From WVZL01 sp041862375 (lineage in GTDB: Bacteria; Acidobacteriota; Aminicenantia; Aminicenantales; Aminicenantaceae), in the NCBI GenBank assembly GCA_041862375.1, contig JBGVTE010000050.1, forward strand, positions 70,961 to 134,960: a DNA stretch of 64,000 nucleotides, written 5' to 3'. Positions 17,320-26,018 of the stretch are shown here, piece after piece (positions within the stretch are counted from its first letter, which is position 1; the number at the start of each line of letters is the position of its first letter). Position numbers and translations under genes: made by a program. The notes under the pieces were generated by a model. The model was given only the letters and a program-made list of their open reading frames with translations. It did not search any database and was not told the DNA's origin.

Positions 17320-18666
17320 TTATTTTTTTCCCTTTTCGAGGAATCCTTCCATAAACTGAATGTCATAGTTCCCTTTTTTAAACAGTGAATTGGAGAGAAT
17401 ACTCAGATGAAGGGGAATGTTTGTCTTTATACCCACAATTGTTGTCATTTCTAATGCTGTTAGCATTTTTTTAATAGCCATTTGGCGGGAGGGAGCCATT
17501 GCGATGATTTTAGCCACAAGGGAATCATAATCTGGCGGTATTTGCCACCCACAGTAAGCTGCAGAATCCACTCGAATTCCTTCTCCTCCGGGAAAGACCA
17601 AAAAGTCAATCTTTCCAGGAAATGGAACAAATGTCTCAGCATCTTCGGCATTTATCCGGCATTCAATACTATGTCCTCGGATTTTCAATTCAGGTGAAAA
17701 AGATAATTTTTCCCCGGCAGCAACTTTTATTTGCTCTTTAACCAAATCCACTCCATAGATCATCTCTGTGATTGGATGTTCCACTTGAACTCGAGTGTTT
17801 GCCTCCATGAAGTAGAATCTCTTCTGTTCATCTACGAGGAATTCAAATGTGCCTAGGCTCTGATACCCAAGATGATCGGCAGCTTCCTGAACAGCTTTTG
17901 CTATCTTTTTTCTTAATTTCTCATCGATGAAAGGCGAGGGAGTCTCCTCTAAAATTTTTTGGTACTTTCTCTGAATAGAGCATTCTCTTTCGCCAAAGAT
18001 TACTATGTTTCCTTTCGTATCGCCGATTACCTGAATTTCAATATGTCGTGCTTTGGAAAAATATTTTTCCATATAAAGAGAGGAATTACTGAATGCAGCC
18101 TCAGCTTCCTTTTGAGCTATTGGAAAGTACTCTTCTAACTGGGGAATAGAATGGGCAATCCGCATCCCTTTTCCTCCTCCCCCTGCTGCTGCTTTTAATA
18201 TGACGGGGAATCCTATTTTTTGAGTATCTTTTTTGGCTTCAGAAATATCTTCAATGATTTTGTCGCTTCCTGGAATAACAGGTAATTTTAATTTTTTCAT
18301 TTCCTGGCGTGCTCTGTGTTTATCTCCCAAGAGCCTCATTAAAGAAGCTGGGGGACCAATAAATGCAATACCTGAAGTTTCGCATATTTCAGGAAAACGA
18401 GGATTTTCAGCCAGAAAACCATAACCTGGGTGGATAGCATCAGCTTTAGTAATTTCTGCTGCACTCAAGATACTGGGAATATTGAGATAACTTTCCGAAG
18501 ATTTAGCAGGTCCTATACATACTTCTTCATCGGCGAGCATTGTATGGAGAGAATTTTTGTCAGGCTCAGAATAAACAGCTACAGTCTTAATCCCCAATTC
18601 TCGAGCAGCACTGATGATGCGCAGAGCAATTTCTCCTCGGTTTGCTATCAAGATTTTAGAAAACAT
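17320..18666 (-). CDS. accC: acetyl-CoA carboxylase, biotin carboxylase subunit
   Basis: 448 aa ATP-grasp enzyme carboxylating biotin on BCCP. Motifs: N-terminal KILIANRGEIALRI, glycine-rich AAAGGGGKGMRIAHS, the carboxylase signature MEANTRVQVEHPITE, and GHSIECRINAEDA. Tail to tail with the M48-like gene (3 bp apart). The partner accB lies immediately upstream; the carboxyltransferase genes are not in this window. Confidence 0.96.
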   Translation of the reverse strand: MFSKILIANRGEIALRIISAARELGIKTVAVYSEPDKNSLHTMLADEEVCIGPAKSSESYLNIPSILSAAEITKADAIHPGYGFLAENPRFPEICETSGIAFIGPPASLMRLLGDKHRARQEMKKLKLPVIPGSDKIIEDISEAKKDTQKIGFPVILKAAAGGGGKGMRIAHSIPQLEEYFPIAQKEAEAAFSNSSLYMEKYFSKARHIEIQVIGDTKGNIVIFGERECSIQRKYQKILEETPSPFIDEKLRKKIAKAVQEAADHLGYQSLGTFEFLVDEQKRFYFMEANTRVQVEHPITEMIYGVDLVKEQIKVAAGEKLSFSPELKIRGHSIECRINAEDAETFVPFPGKIDFLVFPGGEGIRVDSAAYCGWQIPPDYDSLVAKIIAMAPSRQMAIKKMLTALEMTTIVGIKTNIPLHLSILSNSLFKKGNYDIQFMEGFLEKGKK

Positions 18667-18671
18667 GGAGA

Positions 18672-19142
18672 TTACAACAAGCTTTGGATGGCGAACAGCC
18701 TTTGACCGTATTCGATTGGTTTGCCGTTTTCCACATATATTTCTTCAAGGATACCATCAACGTCAGCTTCGATTTCGTTCATTAATTTCATAGCTTCGAT
18801 AATACAAAGGACTTGATTCTTTTTGACTTCATCTCCAACTTCAATAAAAGGGGGAGAGGAAGGATCGGGGGCACGATAAAAAGTCCCGACCATAGGTGAA
18901 GTGATGTAGTGAAGCTTATCTTTTTTTTTCTCTAGAGAGGGCTCTTGTTGTACAAAGTTCTCGCCTTCATCCGGGGTCGGGGAGGGCTTGATAGCGGGGA
19001 TAGACGCGGCCTCAAGAGGAGAAGTGTTTCTGCTGATTTTTATTTTTAATCCCTCTACTTCTATTTCAAAATGAGTGAGGTTTTTTTCTTCCATAAGCTT
19101 AATTATCTTGTTTATTTCTCTGTAGTCTATATTTGTACTCAT
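18672..19142 (-). CDS. accB: biotin carboxyl carrier protein of acetyl-CoA carboxylase
   Basis: About 156 aa. The N-terminal domain (INKIIKLMEEKNLTHFEIE) is followed by a proline-rich linker and the biotinyl domain with the biotinylation motif IEAMKLM. The open frame begins at a GTG (19157). The ATG at 19142 (MSTNIDYREI) has GAGGAG 7 nt upstream and is the better start. Cotranscribed with accC 5 bp downstream. Confidence 0.95.
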   Translation of the reverse strand: MSTNIDYREINKIIKLMEEKNLTHFEIEVEGLKIKISRNTSPLEAASIPAIKPSPTPDEGENFVQQEPSLEKKKDKLHYITSPMVGTFYRAPDPSSPPFIEVGDEVKKNQVLCIIEAMKLMNEIEADVDGILEEIYVENGKPIEYGQRLFAIQSLL

Positions 19143-19212
19143 TTTGTATCTCCTCACTAGTGGCCATTGAGACGGTTTTTATTATTCATTTAGAACTTAG
19201 AAAATTAGTAAT

Positions 19213-19241
19213 ACCTTAATCACAACAGGAAGAAATGTCAA
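19213..19241 (-). promoter_or_regulatory. sigma-70-type promoter for accBC
   Basis: Minus-strand TTGACA (19241-19236), 17-bp spacer, TAAGGT (19218-19213), about 70 bp upstream of the accB ATG. The -35 is perfect and the spacing ideal; the -10 keeps only TA...T. Confidence 0.6.
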
Positions 19242-19270
19242 GAGATAAGTGGCCCTAGTATCTATACATC

Positions 19271-19285
19271 ATTTCGTGATAAAGC
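19271..19285 (+). repeat. dispersed intergenic repeat fragment (15 bp)
   Basis: ATTTCGTGATAAAGC here recurs exactly at 60787-60801, and its GATAAAGC part recurs at 27615. It lies between the divergent accB and ffh genes. Confidence 0.45.
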
Positions 19286-19297
19286 CCAAACCCAACA

Positions 19298-19326
19298 TTG
19301 ACTTCATAAGATGGTTTGGCTTAACA
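19298..19326 (+). promoter_or_regulatory. candidate promoter for ffh
   Basis: TTGACT (19298-19303) with TTAACA at 17 bp or TAACAT at 18 bp, about 40 bp before the ffh ATG. Moderate match, well positioned. Confidence 0.5.
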
Positions 19327-19363
19327 TTTTAAATATCAGTACATCACTAAGGAAAGTGAGAGG

Positions 19364-20698
19364 ATGCTTGATCAATTATCAAACCGCATTCAAGATGTGA
19401 TAAAATTCCTTCGCGGCGAAGGGAAAATAACTGAAAAAAATATGGCTGAAGCTTTACGGATGGTTCGGTTGGCTTTACTTGAAGCTGATGTCAACTATAA
19501 AGTTGTTAAAGATTTTATAGAGAGAATAAAGCTCAAGGCTCTCAATGAAAAAGTTTTCTCCAGTCTGACAGCTGCTCAACAAGTCATCAAAATTGTTAAA
19601 GATGAGCTTACTTTTATCTTGGGCGAGAAAGCTCAGCATTTAAAGTTTTCAAACATACCGCCCTCGATTTTTATGCTGGTGGGGATTCAAGGCTGTGGAA
19701 AGACAACTACGTGTGGAAAAATGGCAAAGTTGGTTTTAAAACTTAAAAAAAATCCACTTTTGGCTTCTTTTGACTTTAAAAGACTCGCTGCTCAAGATCA
19801 ATTGAAACAGATTTCCCATGTGCTTAATCTTCCCTTTTATGAGATGTCCAGAGAGCAAATTTTATATCCAAGAAGTGTTCTTAAGGAAGTGGTGAAGTAT
19901 TGCCAAAACAGAGGTTTTGATCCTCTTATTGTTGATACGGCAGGAAGGCTTCATGTTGATGATGAACTCATGGATGAACTGAGAATGGTTCGTGACATTC
20001 TTAATCCCATAGAAGTAATGTATGTTGGTGATTCTATGACTGGCCAAGATGCAGTAAAAAGCGCTCAAATCTTTGATGAAAAAATTGGTTTGACCTCTGT
20101 TATTTTAACGAAACTCGACGGTGATGCTAGAGGAGGTGCGGCTTTATCCATTGTATCAGTCACAGGTAAGCCCATAAAATTTATCGGAGTAGGTGAGAAA
20201 TTCGACAAGTTTGAGATTTTTCATCCCGACCGAATGGCATCCCGAATCCTTGGCATGGGAGATATTTTGAGTTTGGTCGAGAAAGCAGAGCAGGAAGCTG
20301 ATTTAACAGAGGCAGAAGAACTAGCCCAGAAGTTGCGAAAACAGGAATTTACATTCCATGATTTTAAGAGGCAACTTGTCCAGATGAGAAAAATGGGCTC
20401 TTTTTCCCAAATTATGAGTTTATTGCCCCGCAGTGGGGCTTTCAAGAACATTTCTAAAATTAATATGGATGACAAAAAGATTATTCACTATGAAGCCATC
20501 ATAAACTCAATGACACCGCAAGAAAGGGATAATCCCAAGTTGATTAATGGGAGCTGTCGCCTAAGGATCAGCAAAGGAAGCGGAAGGCCATTGAGTGAGG
20601 TCAATCAGTTATTGCGGCAATTTTTTGAGATCAAAAAACTCATGAAAAAATCTCATTTTCAGAAATTGCTTTCTTCCTTTCCACTGCAACCACAATAG
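19364..20698 (+). CDS. ffh: signal recognition particle protein Ffh (SRP54)
   Basis: 444 aa GTPase of the signal recognition particle, which targets membrane proteins cotranslationally to FtsY/SecYEG. N domain about 1-90. G domain: P-loop variant GIQGCGKTTT (Cys in place of the usual Ser), DTAGRLHVDDELM, TKLDGDARGGAALS and FIGVGEKFDKFEIF. The M domain has MGSFSQIMSLLP and a GSGRPLSEVNQLLRQF signal-sequence/RNA-binding helix. Normal length. A putative promoter lies just upstream. Confidence 0.96.
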   Translation: MLDQLSNRIQDVIKFLRGEGKITEKNMAEALRMVRLALLEADVNYKVVKDFIERIKLKALNEKVFSSLTAAQQVIKIVKDELTFILGEKAQHLKFSNIPPSIFMLVGIQGCGKTTTCGKMAKLVLKLKKNPLLASFDFKRLAAQDQLKQISHVLNLPFYEMSREQILYPRSVLKEVVKYCQNRGFDPLIVDTAGRLHVDDELMDELRMVRDILNPIEVMYVGDSMTGQDAVKSAQIFDEKIGLTSVILTKLDGDARGGAALSIVSVTGKPIKFIGVGEKFDKFEIFHPDRMASRILGMGDILSLVEKAEQEADLTEAEELAQKLRKQEFTFHDFKRQLVQMRKMGSFSQIMSLLPRSGAFKNISKINMDDKKIIHYEAIINSMTPQERDNPKLINGSCRLRISKGSGRPLSEVNQLLRQFFEIKKLMKKSHFQKLLSSFPLQPQ

Positions 20699-21047
20699 CT
20701 CATCCTAGGAATCAGTAATTAAAGGAACATTCCCAATCATGTGAGTGGAGAATATATCCAGTCTGCAATGAAAAGAGGTGTTGCAATTTTCATCATCTGG
20801 AGGGGAGAAAGAAACACTGTGTAGGTAAGGGATTCGTTTTCAATGAAAACCGATAGCTTTCTACATCATATAGAGGTCTTTGGGAGAAGAGGGAGTAACC
20901 TTTAAAAATTTAACCTGAATACTTTGGTCTCTGAGGAAGCTCGAGACTTCTTCACGAAAAATGAGATGCTCGTATCTTGCTAAAACAGTTGACTTTAAAG
21001 TAAAATTCAGATATCATCTCAATTCACATTATATAATATGGATTAAA
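20699..21047. other. 349-bp spacer between ffh and rpsP
   Basis: Contains the rpsP promoter near its right end and a small perfect inverted repeat GTTTTC-AAT-GAAAAC (about 20835-20849). There are two short open stretches that look like gene remnants rather than genes. One is on the plus strand around 20740-20890, about 60 codons broken by one stop (contains MKRGVAIFIIWRGERNTV). The other is on the minus strand around 20867-21008, about 42 codons without an ATG. No tRNA or known RNA motif is recognisable. Confidence 0.5.
20989..21017 (+). promoter_or_regulatory. sigma-70-type promoter for the rpsP-trmD-rplS operon
   Basis: TTGACT (20989-20994), exactly 17 bp, TATCAT (21012-21017). It lies about 30 bp before the rpsP ATG, giving a leader of roughly 25 nt. 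Confidence 0.65.
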
Positions 21048-21302
21048 ATGATTTCTATTCGATTAATGAGGCTCGGAGGAAGGAAAAAACCCTTCTACCG
21101 GATAATAGCCATTGATTCCAGAAAGCCCAGAGAAAGTAAAGCAAAGGATATTATTGGTTACTATAATCCCTTGAAGGATCCGCCGGAAATTAAGATAGAT
21201 TCTGAAAAAGTCAAATACTGGATAGAGAGAGGAGCTCAAGCTTCTAATACAGTTCAATCTCTTATACATAAAGTTTCCAACTCAGAGAAACTTTCGCATT
21301 AA
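21048..21302 (+). CDS. rpsP: 30S ribosomal protein S16
   Basis: 84 aa starting MISIRLMRLGGRKKPFYRII, the canonical S16 N-terminus. The DIIGYYNP and ERGAQASNTVQSLI segments are also typical. An in-frame extension to 20961 exists but precedes the normal start and lies over the promoter, so ATG 21048 is chosen. It opens the rpsP-khpA-rimM-trmD-rplS-rnhB cluster. No strong Shine-Dalgarno is visible. Confidence 0.95.
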   Translation: MISIRLMRLGGRKKPFYRIIAIDSRKPRESKAKDIIGYYNPLKDPPEIKIDSEKVKYWIERGAQASNTVQSLIHKVSNSEKLSH

Positions 21303-21328
21303 CATTCTTAAACTTAAAGGAGGTTACA

Positions 21329-21565
21329 GTGAGAGAACTAGTTGAGATGATTGCCAAATCATTAGTTGACAATCCAGACAAAGTTCAAGTTTCCCAATTG
21401 GAAGGAGAGCAAACGACAATTTTAGAACTCAAGGTTGCACCTGAAGATTTGGGAAAGGTCATTGGCAAACAGGGAAGAACAGCTCGTGCTATAAGGATTA
21501 TTCTTGGTGCCGCTGGTATGAAGATGAAAAGGAGATTTAATCTAGAAATAATAGAAAAAGCATAG
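21329..21565 (+). CDS. khpA: KH-domain RNA-binding protein KhpA
   Basis: 78 aa, GTG start with AAAGGAGG 5 nt upstream. A single KH domain with the GKVIGKQGRTARAIR (GxxG) loop. KhpA/KhpB bind RNA and affect cell size and division in Gram-positives. This position between rpsP and rimM is conserved across phyla. Confidence 0.93.
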   Translation: MRELVEMIAKSLVDNPDKVQVSQLEGEQTTILELKVAPEDLGKVIGKQGRTARAIRIILGAAGMKMKRRFNLEIIEKA

Positions 21566-21566
21566 T

Positions 21567-22073
21567 TTGGTTAGTATTGGGAGAGTCGTAAGGAGTAAGG
21601 GGAAAAGAGGCGAACTCAAGCTAAAAATATATTCGGAACATTTTCTTAAGCCTTTTTTTCCGAAAGTATATTTTCAAAGAAGAAGCTCTCTTGAAGAGTT
21701 CGAAGTAGAATACCTTCGCGCTTATAAAAAATTTTTTTTAATCAAGCTAAAAAATATTGATACTCTAGAACAAGCTAGTGCATTAGCTGGGCTGGAAGTT
21801 TTAATTCCAGAAGAATTACTCCGCCCTTTAAAAAAAGATAATTACTATCTTTTTCAAATCATAGGCTGTTCTGTTGTCACTAATGACAAAAGGAAAGTAG
21901 GGGTAGTAGCAGATTTCTTGTTTATAGAGAATAATGATCTTTTAGTAGTGATGAGAGAGAATAAAGAAATTTTAATCCCATTTATTCAATCAATCTGTCA
22001 AGAAGTCAACCTTCAAAGAAGGGAAATTACTGTTAATCCCCCCGACGGCCTTTTGGACCTTGATGAGATTTGA
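21567..22073 (+). CDS. rimM: 16S rRNA processing protein RimM
   Basis: 168 aa factor for maturation of the 30S head and S19 binding. N-terminal GRVVRSKGKRGELKLKIYSE and a PRC-barrel-like C-terminus (IIGCSVVTNDKRKVGVV ... IPFIQSICQEVNLQRREITV) with the usual GLLDLDE tail. TTG is the annotated start, directly after the khpA stop; no strong Shine-Dalgarno, so translation is probably coupled. Confidence 0.93.
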   Translation: MVSIGRVVRSKGKRGELKLKIYSEHFLKPFFPKVYFQRRSSLEEFEVEYLRAYKKFFLIKLKNIDTLEQASALAGLEVLIPEELLRPLKKDNYYLFQIIGCSVVTNDKRKVGVVADFLFIENNDLLVVMRENKEILIPFIQSICQEVNLQRREITVNPPDGLLDLDEI

Positions 22074-22806
22074 TATAATTACAATATTTCCTGAAATGTT
22101 CAGTAGCGTATATTCAGGAGGAGTTGTAAAAAAAGCGGTTGAGAAGGGTCTTGTAGAAATTAATATCCATAATTTACGTGATTTTACTGGTGATAAGCAT
22201 AAGCAAGTAGACGATCGGCCTTATGGCGGTGGGGAGGGGATGGTGTTGAAGTTCGAGCCAATATTTCGAGCTGTGAAAAAGATAAAACGGGGAAAAAAAG
22301 TACCTGTGTATCTTCTCTCTCCTCAAGGAAGGAAGTTTAATAATCAGCTTGCGGAGGAGTTGGCTGGTTATTCTCAGCTTATTCTTATCTGTGGCCGATA
22401 TGAAGGAGTAGATGAAAGAGTAGTTCAGTGTGTGGTTACCGGAGAAATATCCATAGGAGATTATATATTGACAGGAGGCGAACCAGCAGCCATTGTTGTT
22501 GTAGATGCAGTTTCGAGATTTATTCCTGATGTTGTTGGAAAGCCAGAATCAGTAAAGAGTGATTCTTTCCATAAGAGCTTTTTGGATTTTCCTCAGTATA
22601 CGCGTCCTCGCGAATTTAGAGGAAAAAAGGTTCCTCAAGTTCTTTTTTCTGGGAATCATGATAAGATAAAATTGTGGCGACGGAGAAAATCAATAGAGAA
22701 GACATGGAGAGTGAGACCTGATCTTCTCAGAGAAGTTGAGTTGGATCAAGAAGAAAAAAATATACTTGAAGAAATAAAGAAAGGAAAGCACAATGAATCT
22801 GATTGA
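22063..22806 (+). CDS. trmD: tRNA (guanine-37-N1)-methyltransferase
   Basis: 247 aa SPOUT methyltransferase making m1G37. Motifs: FDIITIFPEMF, GGGEGMVLKFEP, the trefoil-knot SAM site LICGRYEGVDERV and SIGDYILTGGEPAA. ATG 22063 is preferred over the TTG immediately before it. The start lies within the last codons of rimM (11-bp overlap). Confidence 0.96.
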   Translation: MRFDIITIFPEMFSSVYSGGVVKKAVEKGLVEINIHNLRDFTGDKHKQVDDRPYGGGEGMVLKFEPIFRAVKKIKRGKKVPVYLLSPQGRKFNNQLAEELAGYSQLILICGRYEGVDERVVQCVVTGEISIGDYILTGGEPAAIVVVDAVSRFIPDVVGKPESVKSDSFHKSFLDFPQYTRPREFRGKKVPQVLFSGNHDKIKLWRRRKSIEKTWRVRPDLLREVELDQEEKNILEEIKKGKHNESD

Positions 22807-23137
22807 TTTAGTAGAAGAAAAACAAGTGAGGAAAGATTTAGGTTTATTTAACGTTGGTGATACAGTTAAAGTTCATGTAATTATAAGAGAAGGGGAGAAA
22901 GAAAGAGTTCAGGTTTTTCAAGGGAATGTTATAGCCAAGAGAGGTTCTGGCCTAGGAGCGACTTTCACTGTCCGAAAAATTTCTTTTGGAATAGGAGTAG
23001 AAAGAATTTTTCCCCTTCATTCCAAAATGATAAAAAAGATTGAAATTGTTAGAAGAGGGAAAGTTAGAAGAGCAAAATTGTATTACCTTCGAGAACTCAA
23101 GGGAAAAGCAGCCAGGCTAAAAGAGTTAAAAACATAA
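22793..23137 (+). CDS. rplS: 50S ribosomal protein L19
   Basis: 114 aa. N-terminal LFNVGDTVKVHVIIREGEKERVQVFQGNVIAKRG and the VERIFPLHSKMIKKIEIVRRGKVRRAKLYYLR core are diagnostic. AGGAAA precedes the ATG. Overlaps trmD by 14 bp, consistent with coupled expression. Confidence 0.97.
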   Translation: MNLIDLVEEKQVRKDLGLFNVGDTVKVHVIIREGEKERVQVFQGNVIAKRGSGLGATFTVRKISFGIGVERIFPLHSKMIKKIEIVRRGKVRRAKLYYLRELKGKAARLKELKT

Positions 23138-23139
23138 AA

Positions 23140-23769
23140 TTGGCAGATTTCCAGTTTGAGAAAAGATATTTAAAGCTGGGGTACCGGAAAATTTCAGGCG
23201 TTGATGAAGCAGGAAGAGGAGCTCTTTGTGGTCCTGTTGTGGCTGCTGCTGTTATCATGCCGATATCTGCCATGAGAGGAAAACTCTCGAGGGAGGTTAA
23301 AGAAATAAATGATTCCAAAGCCCTTTCACCAAAGAAGAGGAGGAAATTAGCTCTGTTTATCATACATGAGGCTTTATCTGTTGGTATTGGTCTTGCTTCT
23401 AATGAAGAGATTGACCGCGAAAATATATTCTGGGCTTCACTAAAAGCTATGAAGAGAGCCATCCAGAATTTGCCCATTCCTCCTGATTTTATCCTTGTAG
23501 ACGGCTTTAATCTAAGAGATATTGAGTATCCTCATGTTTGTATCCCTCAGGGAGATAGCAAGAGTGTTTCAGTAGCAGCTGCCTCTATAATAGCTAAAGT
23601 TTTTCGAGACGAGATAATGATTCTCTTAGATAAAATTTATAAAGGATATGCCCTTGCTAGAAACAAAGGATATGGAACAAAAGAGCATTATCGATCCTTA
23701 AGAGAGAAAGGGCCTACTCCTTTACACAGATTTTCTTTCAATTTAGGTCAAAAGAGCAATGGCTCCTAA
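23140..23769 (+). CDS. rnhB: ribonuclease HII
   Basis: 209 aa enzyme removing ribonucleotides from RNA-DNA hybrids. GVDEAGRGALCGPVVAAAV carries the catalytic D and E of the DEAGRG motif. NDSKALSPKKR, LVDGF and the QGDSKSVSVAAASIIAKVFRD segment complete the active site. TTG start 2 bp after rplS; the 3' end overlaps the TPR gene by 11 bp. Confidence 0.95.
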   Translation: MADFQFEKRYLKLGYRKISGVDEAGRGALCGPVVAAAVIMPISAMRGKLSREVKEINDSKALSPKKRRKLALFIIHEALSVGIGLASNEEIDRENIFWASLKAMKRAIQNLPIPPDFILVDGFNLRDIEYPHVCIPQGDSKSVSVAAASIIAKVFRDEIMILLDKIYKGYALARNKGYGTKEHYRSLREKGPTPLHRFSFNLGQKSNGS

Positions 23770-25849
23770 GAGAGATAGGATTAAGACCATCGAGCTTGCG
23801 GAGAAGTATGTCCAGGCGGGTAAAATAAAGGCGGCAATAGCAGAGTACCAAAAGCTCCTTGTAGGAGGTGTCCAGGATATCAACATCAGAAATATCATCG
23901 GTGATTTACATGTAAGATCAAATGAAAAGATAAAAGCACAGGAAGAATTTAAGAAGATAGCTGATTATTACGAGAAGAATAGATTATATGCTCAAGCTAT
24001 AGCTATTTATAAGAAAATAAATAAATTAAATCCAGAAAATACAAAAATCGCACTTAAACTGGCTGATCTCTTCGCTACGTATGGCTTTATTTCCGAAGCC
24101 AAAGCTTGGTATCTAAATGTCGCAGAAAATCTAAAAAAGGAAGGGCGTTTAGAGGAAGCAATTCCCTTATATGAGAAGTTAAAAAAGCTCGATAAAGAAA
24201 ATTCTGAGGTGAGAATGACTCTGGCAGTGCTTTATGAAAAGGAAGGGAAAATGGATCAGGCTGTTGATGAGTTTAACACAATTGCAGAGTCAATGCTTCG
24301 AGCTGGCCAACTGGATGAGGCTGAGAAGGTTCTCAAGCAGGCAAGGAGGCTAAAAGAAAGTCATGTTCGAACTATTTCCAATATTATTAACCTTCTAAAA
24401 ATGAAAAGTAAGATTAAAGAGGCTGTTTCAATTCTGAATAAAGCTCTCCAGGAAGACAAAGGAAATTTGAGATTAAAAAATCTTTTAGGATCCCTCTACT
24501 TTGAAAATAAGGACTTCGATAAAGCAAAAAAAATATATGCTGAAGTGCTCTCCACTCGAGAGATGGACCAGGAGGCAAGAATCAAAACAGGACGCATTTT
24601 TATCCAAGAAGGTAATCTGGATAAAGCATTTGAGCTCTTTGAACCTATAGTAGATACCTTAATAGAAAAAGAGAATTTAGAAAAAGCTATCGGTCTCCTT
24701 GGCCTTATTCTTTCTTCAAAGAAAGTTCATCTTCCTTCATTAGAGAAGCTAGCCCTCATTTATAAATCTACGAGCGAAAGTGATAATCTGGAGATTGTAT
24801 ACAGGGTTATTTTAGAAGAATACCGGGAAAAGGGATTAAAAGAGGAATTGCTATCTATTCTGAGAGAACTTGTCAAGCTTAGCCCAAAAGATAATGACCT
24901 TGCTGATGAATACAGACAACTCAAGCAAGAGCTGGGTATTAAAGAGGAGGAGGTTGAGATTGGACCTTCGCAAGTAGTAGATGATGAGAAGGATATTTTA
25001 GAAGTGAAGTTAGCAAAGGCAGATTTGTATTTGGAACAAGGATTAATCCGGAACGCGAAAAGAATTCTTCAAGATTTAAAGATGAGGTATTCTGATGAAC
25101 CGATGATTGACCAGAAAATTGCTCTCCTCGATGTAATGAGAACAAAAGTAGAAGAGGACGAAATACCTGAGAGGATTGAGAAAGTAAAAGCTTTGGAATC
25201 AATAATTGAGAAAAGAGAAGTTGAGAGGGAACATGAAAAGGAAGAGAAGGTCACTGCTTTTGATATCTTTGCTGAAACAGATATAGTTCCTTTTAGGTCT
25301 CAAGAGCTGGGAGAGAAGAAATATTACAACTTAATGGACACTATAGAAAGTGAGATAAAGATTATTAACTCAATCGTGAATCATCAAATAAAAGGAGATA
25401 GAGAGACTTTAGAAAAAGAGCTCTCTGAGATTGTTACTGAATTTAAGAATGAGCTTAAAGATAAGGTAGACAAGGAAAATTATGAAATACATTATAATCT
25501 TGGTATTGCTTTTATGGAACAGGGATTATTTGATGATGCTGTAGAGGAATTAAAACTAGCCGCAAAAGAAAATAGACTTTTGGTCGATTGTTGTAGCGCA
25601 ATCAGCCTTTGTTTCCGGAAAAAAGATAATTTTAAGAACGGATTGAAATGGATTGAGAAGGGTTTGGAAGCGGCAGAAAAAGGATCAAACCACTATTATG
25701 CCTTGAAATATGAGATGGCTTCTCTTTATGAAGAATTGGAAGAACCGGAAAAGGCTTTGAAATTGTACAGTGAAATAAAAGAATGGAATGATGATTTTAG
25801 GGATGTAGGAAGAAAAATCAAGAATCTTAAAGAAATAACCTCTGTATAA
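23759..25849 (+). CDS. large TPR-repeat protein
   Basis: 696 aa soluble protein with tetratricopeptide repeats nearly throughout (YAQAIAIYKKINKLNPEN, LEEAIPLYEKLKKLDKEN, AVSILNKALQEDKGNLRLKNLLGSLY). A charged low-complexity linker separates the last repeats (about 425-560), and a final block (EIHYNLGIAFMEQGLFDDAVEEL) ends the protein. No signal peptide. It overlaps rnhB, so it belongs to the rpsP operon. Probably a protein-interaction scaffold; partner unknown. Confidence 0.85.
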   Translation: MAPKRDRIKTIELAEKYVQAGKIKAAIAEYQKLLVGGVQDINIRNIIGDLHVRSNEKIKAQEEFKKIADYYEKNRLYAQAIAIYKKINKLNPENTKIALKLADLFATYGFISEAKAWYLNVAENLKKEGRLEEAIPLYEKLKKLDKENSEVRMTLAVLYEKEGKMDQAVDEFNTIAESMLRAGQLDEAEKVLKQARRLKESHVRTISNIINLLKMKSKIKEAVSILNKALQEDKGNLRLKNLLGSLYFENKDFDKAKKIYAEVLSTREMDQEARIKTGRIFIQEGNLDKAFELFEPIVDTLIEKENLEKAIGLLGLILSSKKVHLPSLEKLALIYKSTSESDNLEIVYRVILEEYREKGLKEELLSILRELVKLSPKDNDLADEYRQLKQELGIKEEEVEIGPSQVVDDEKDILEVKLAKADLYLEQGLIRNAKRILQDLKMRYSDEPMIDQKIALLDVMRTKVEEDEIPERIEKVKALESIIEKREVEREHEKEEKVTAFDIFAETDIVPFRSQELGEKKYYNLMDTIESEIKIINSIVNHQIKGDRETLEKELSEIVTEFKNELKDKVDKENYEIHYNLGIAFMEQGLFDDAVEELKLAAKENRLLVDCCSAISLCFRKKDNFKNGLKWIEKGLEAAEKGSNHYYALKYEMASLYEELEEPEKALKLYSEIKEWNDDFRDVGRKIKNLKEITSV

Positions 25850-26018
25850 TCTTCACAGAATCATAAGGGAAAATATCCAAATCCAAAAACTCAAAGAGTA
25901 TTTTTTTTCCAATGCCGGTGAGAAAAATTGGATTAAGACAACGTTTCCTTTTCTGGAGACAAAATTCAGAGTGATCGAAAGTTGGACAAAATTTCTTCTC
26001 TGAAGACGCGTTTAAAAA

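Noticed and set aside
20961..21047. N-terminal extension of S16
   Set aside because: It overlies a good promoter, and the family start MISIRLMRLGG begins at 21048.
25980..25998. Sigma-54 promoter before the sigma-54 activator (TTGGACA)
   Set aside because: The GG is not followed by GC at the required 10-bp spacing.
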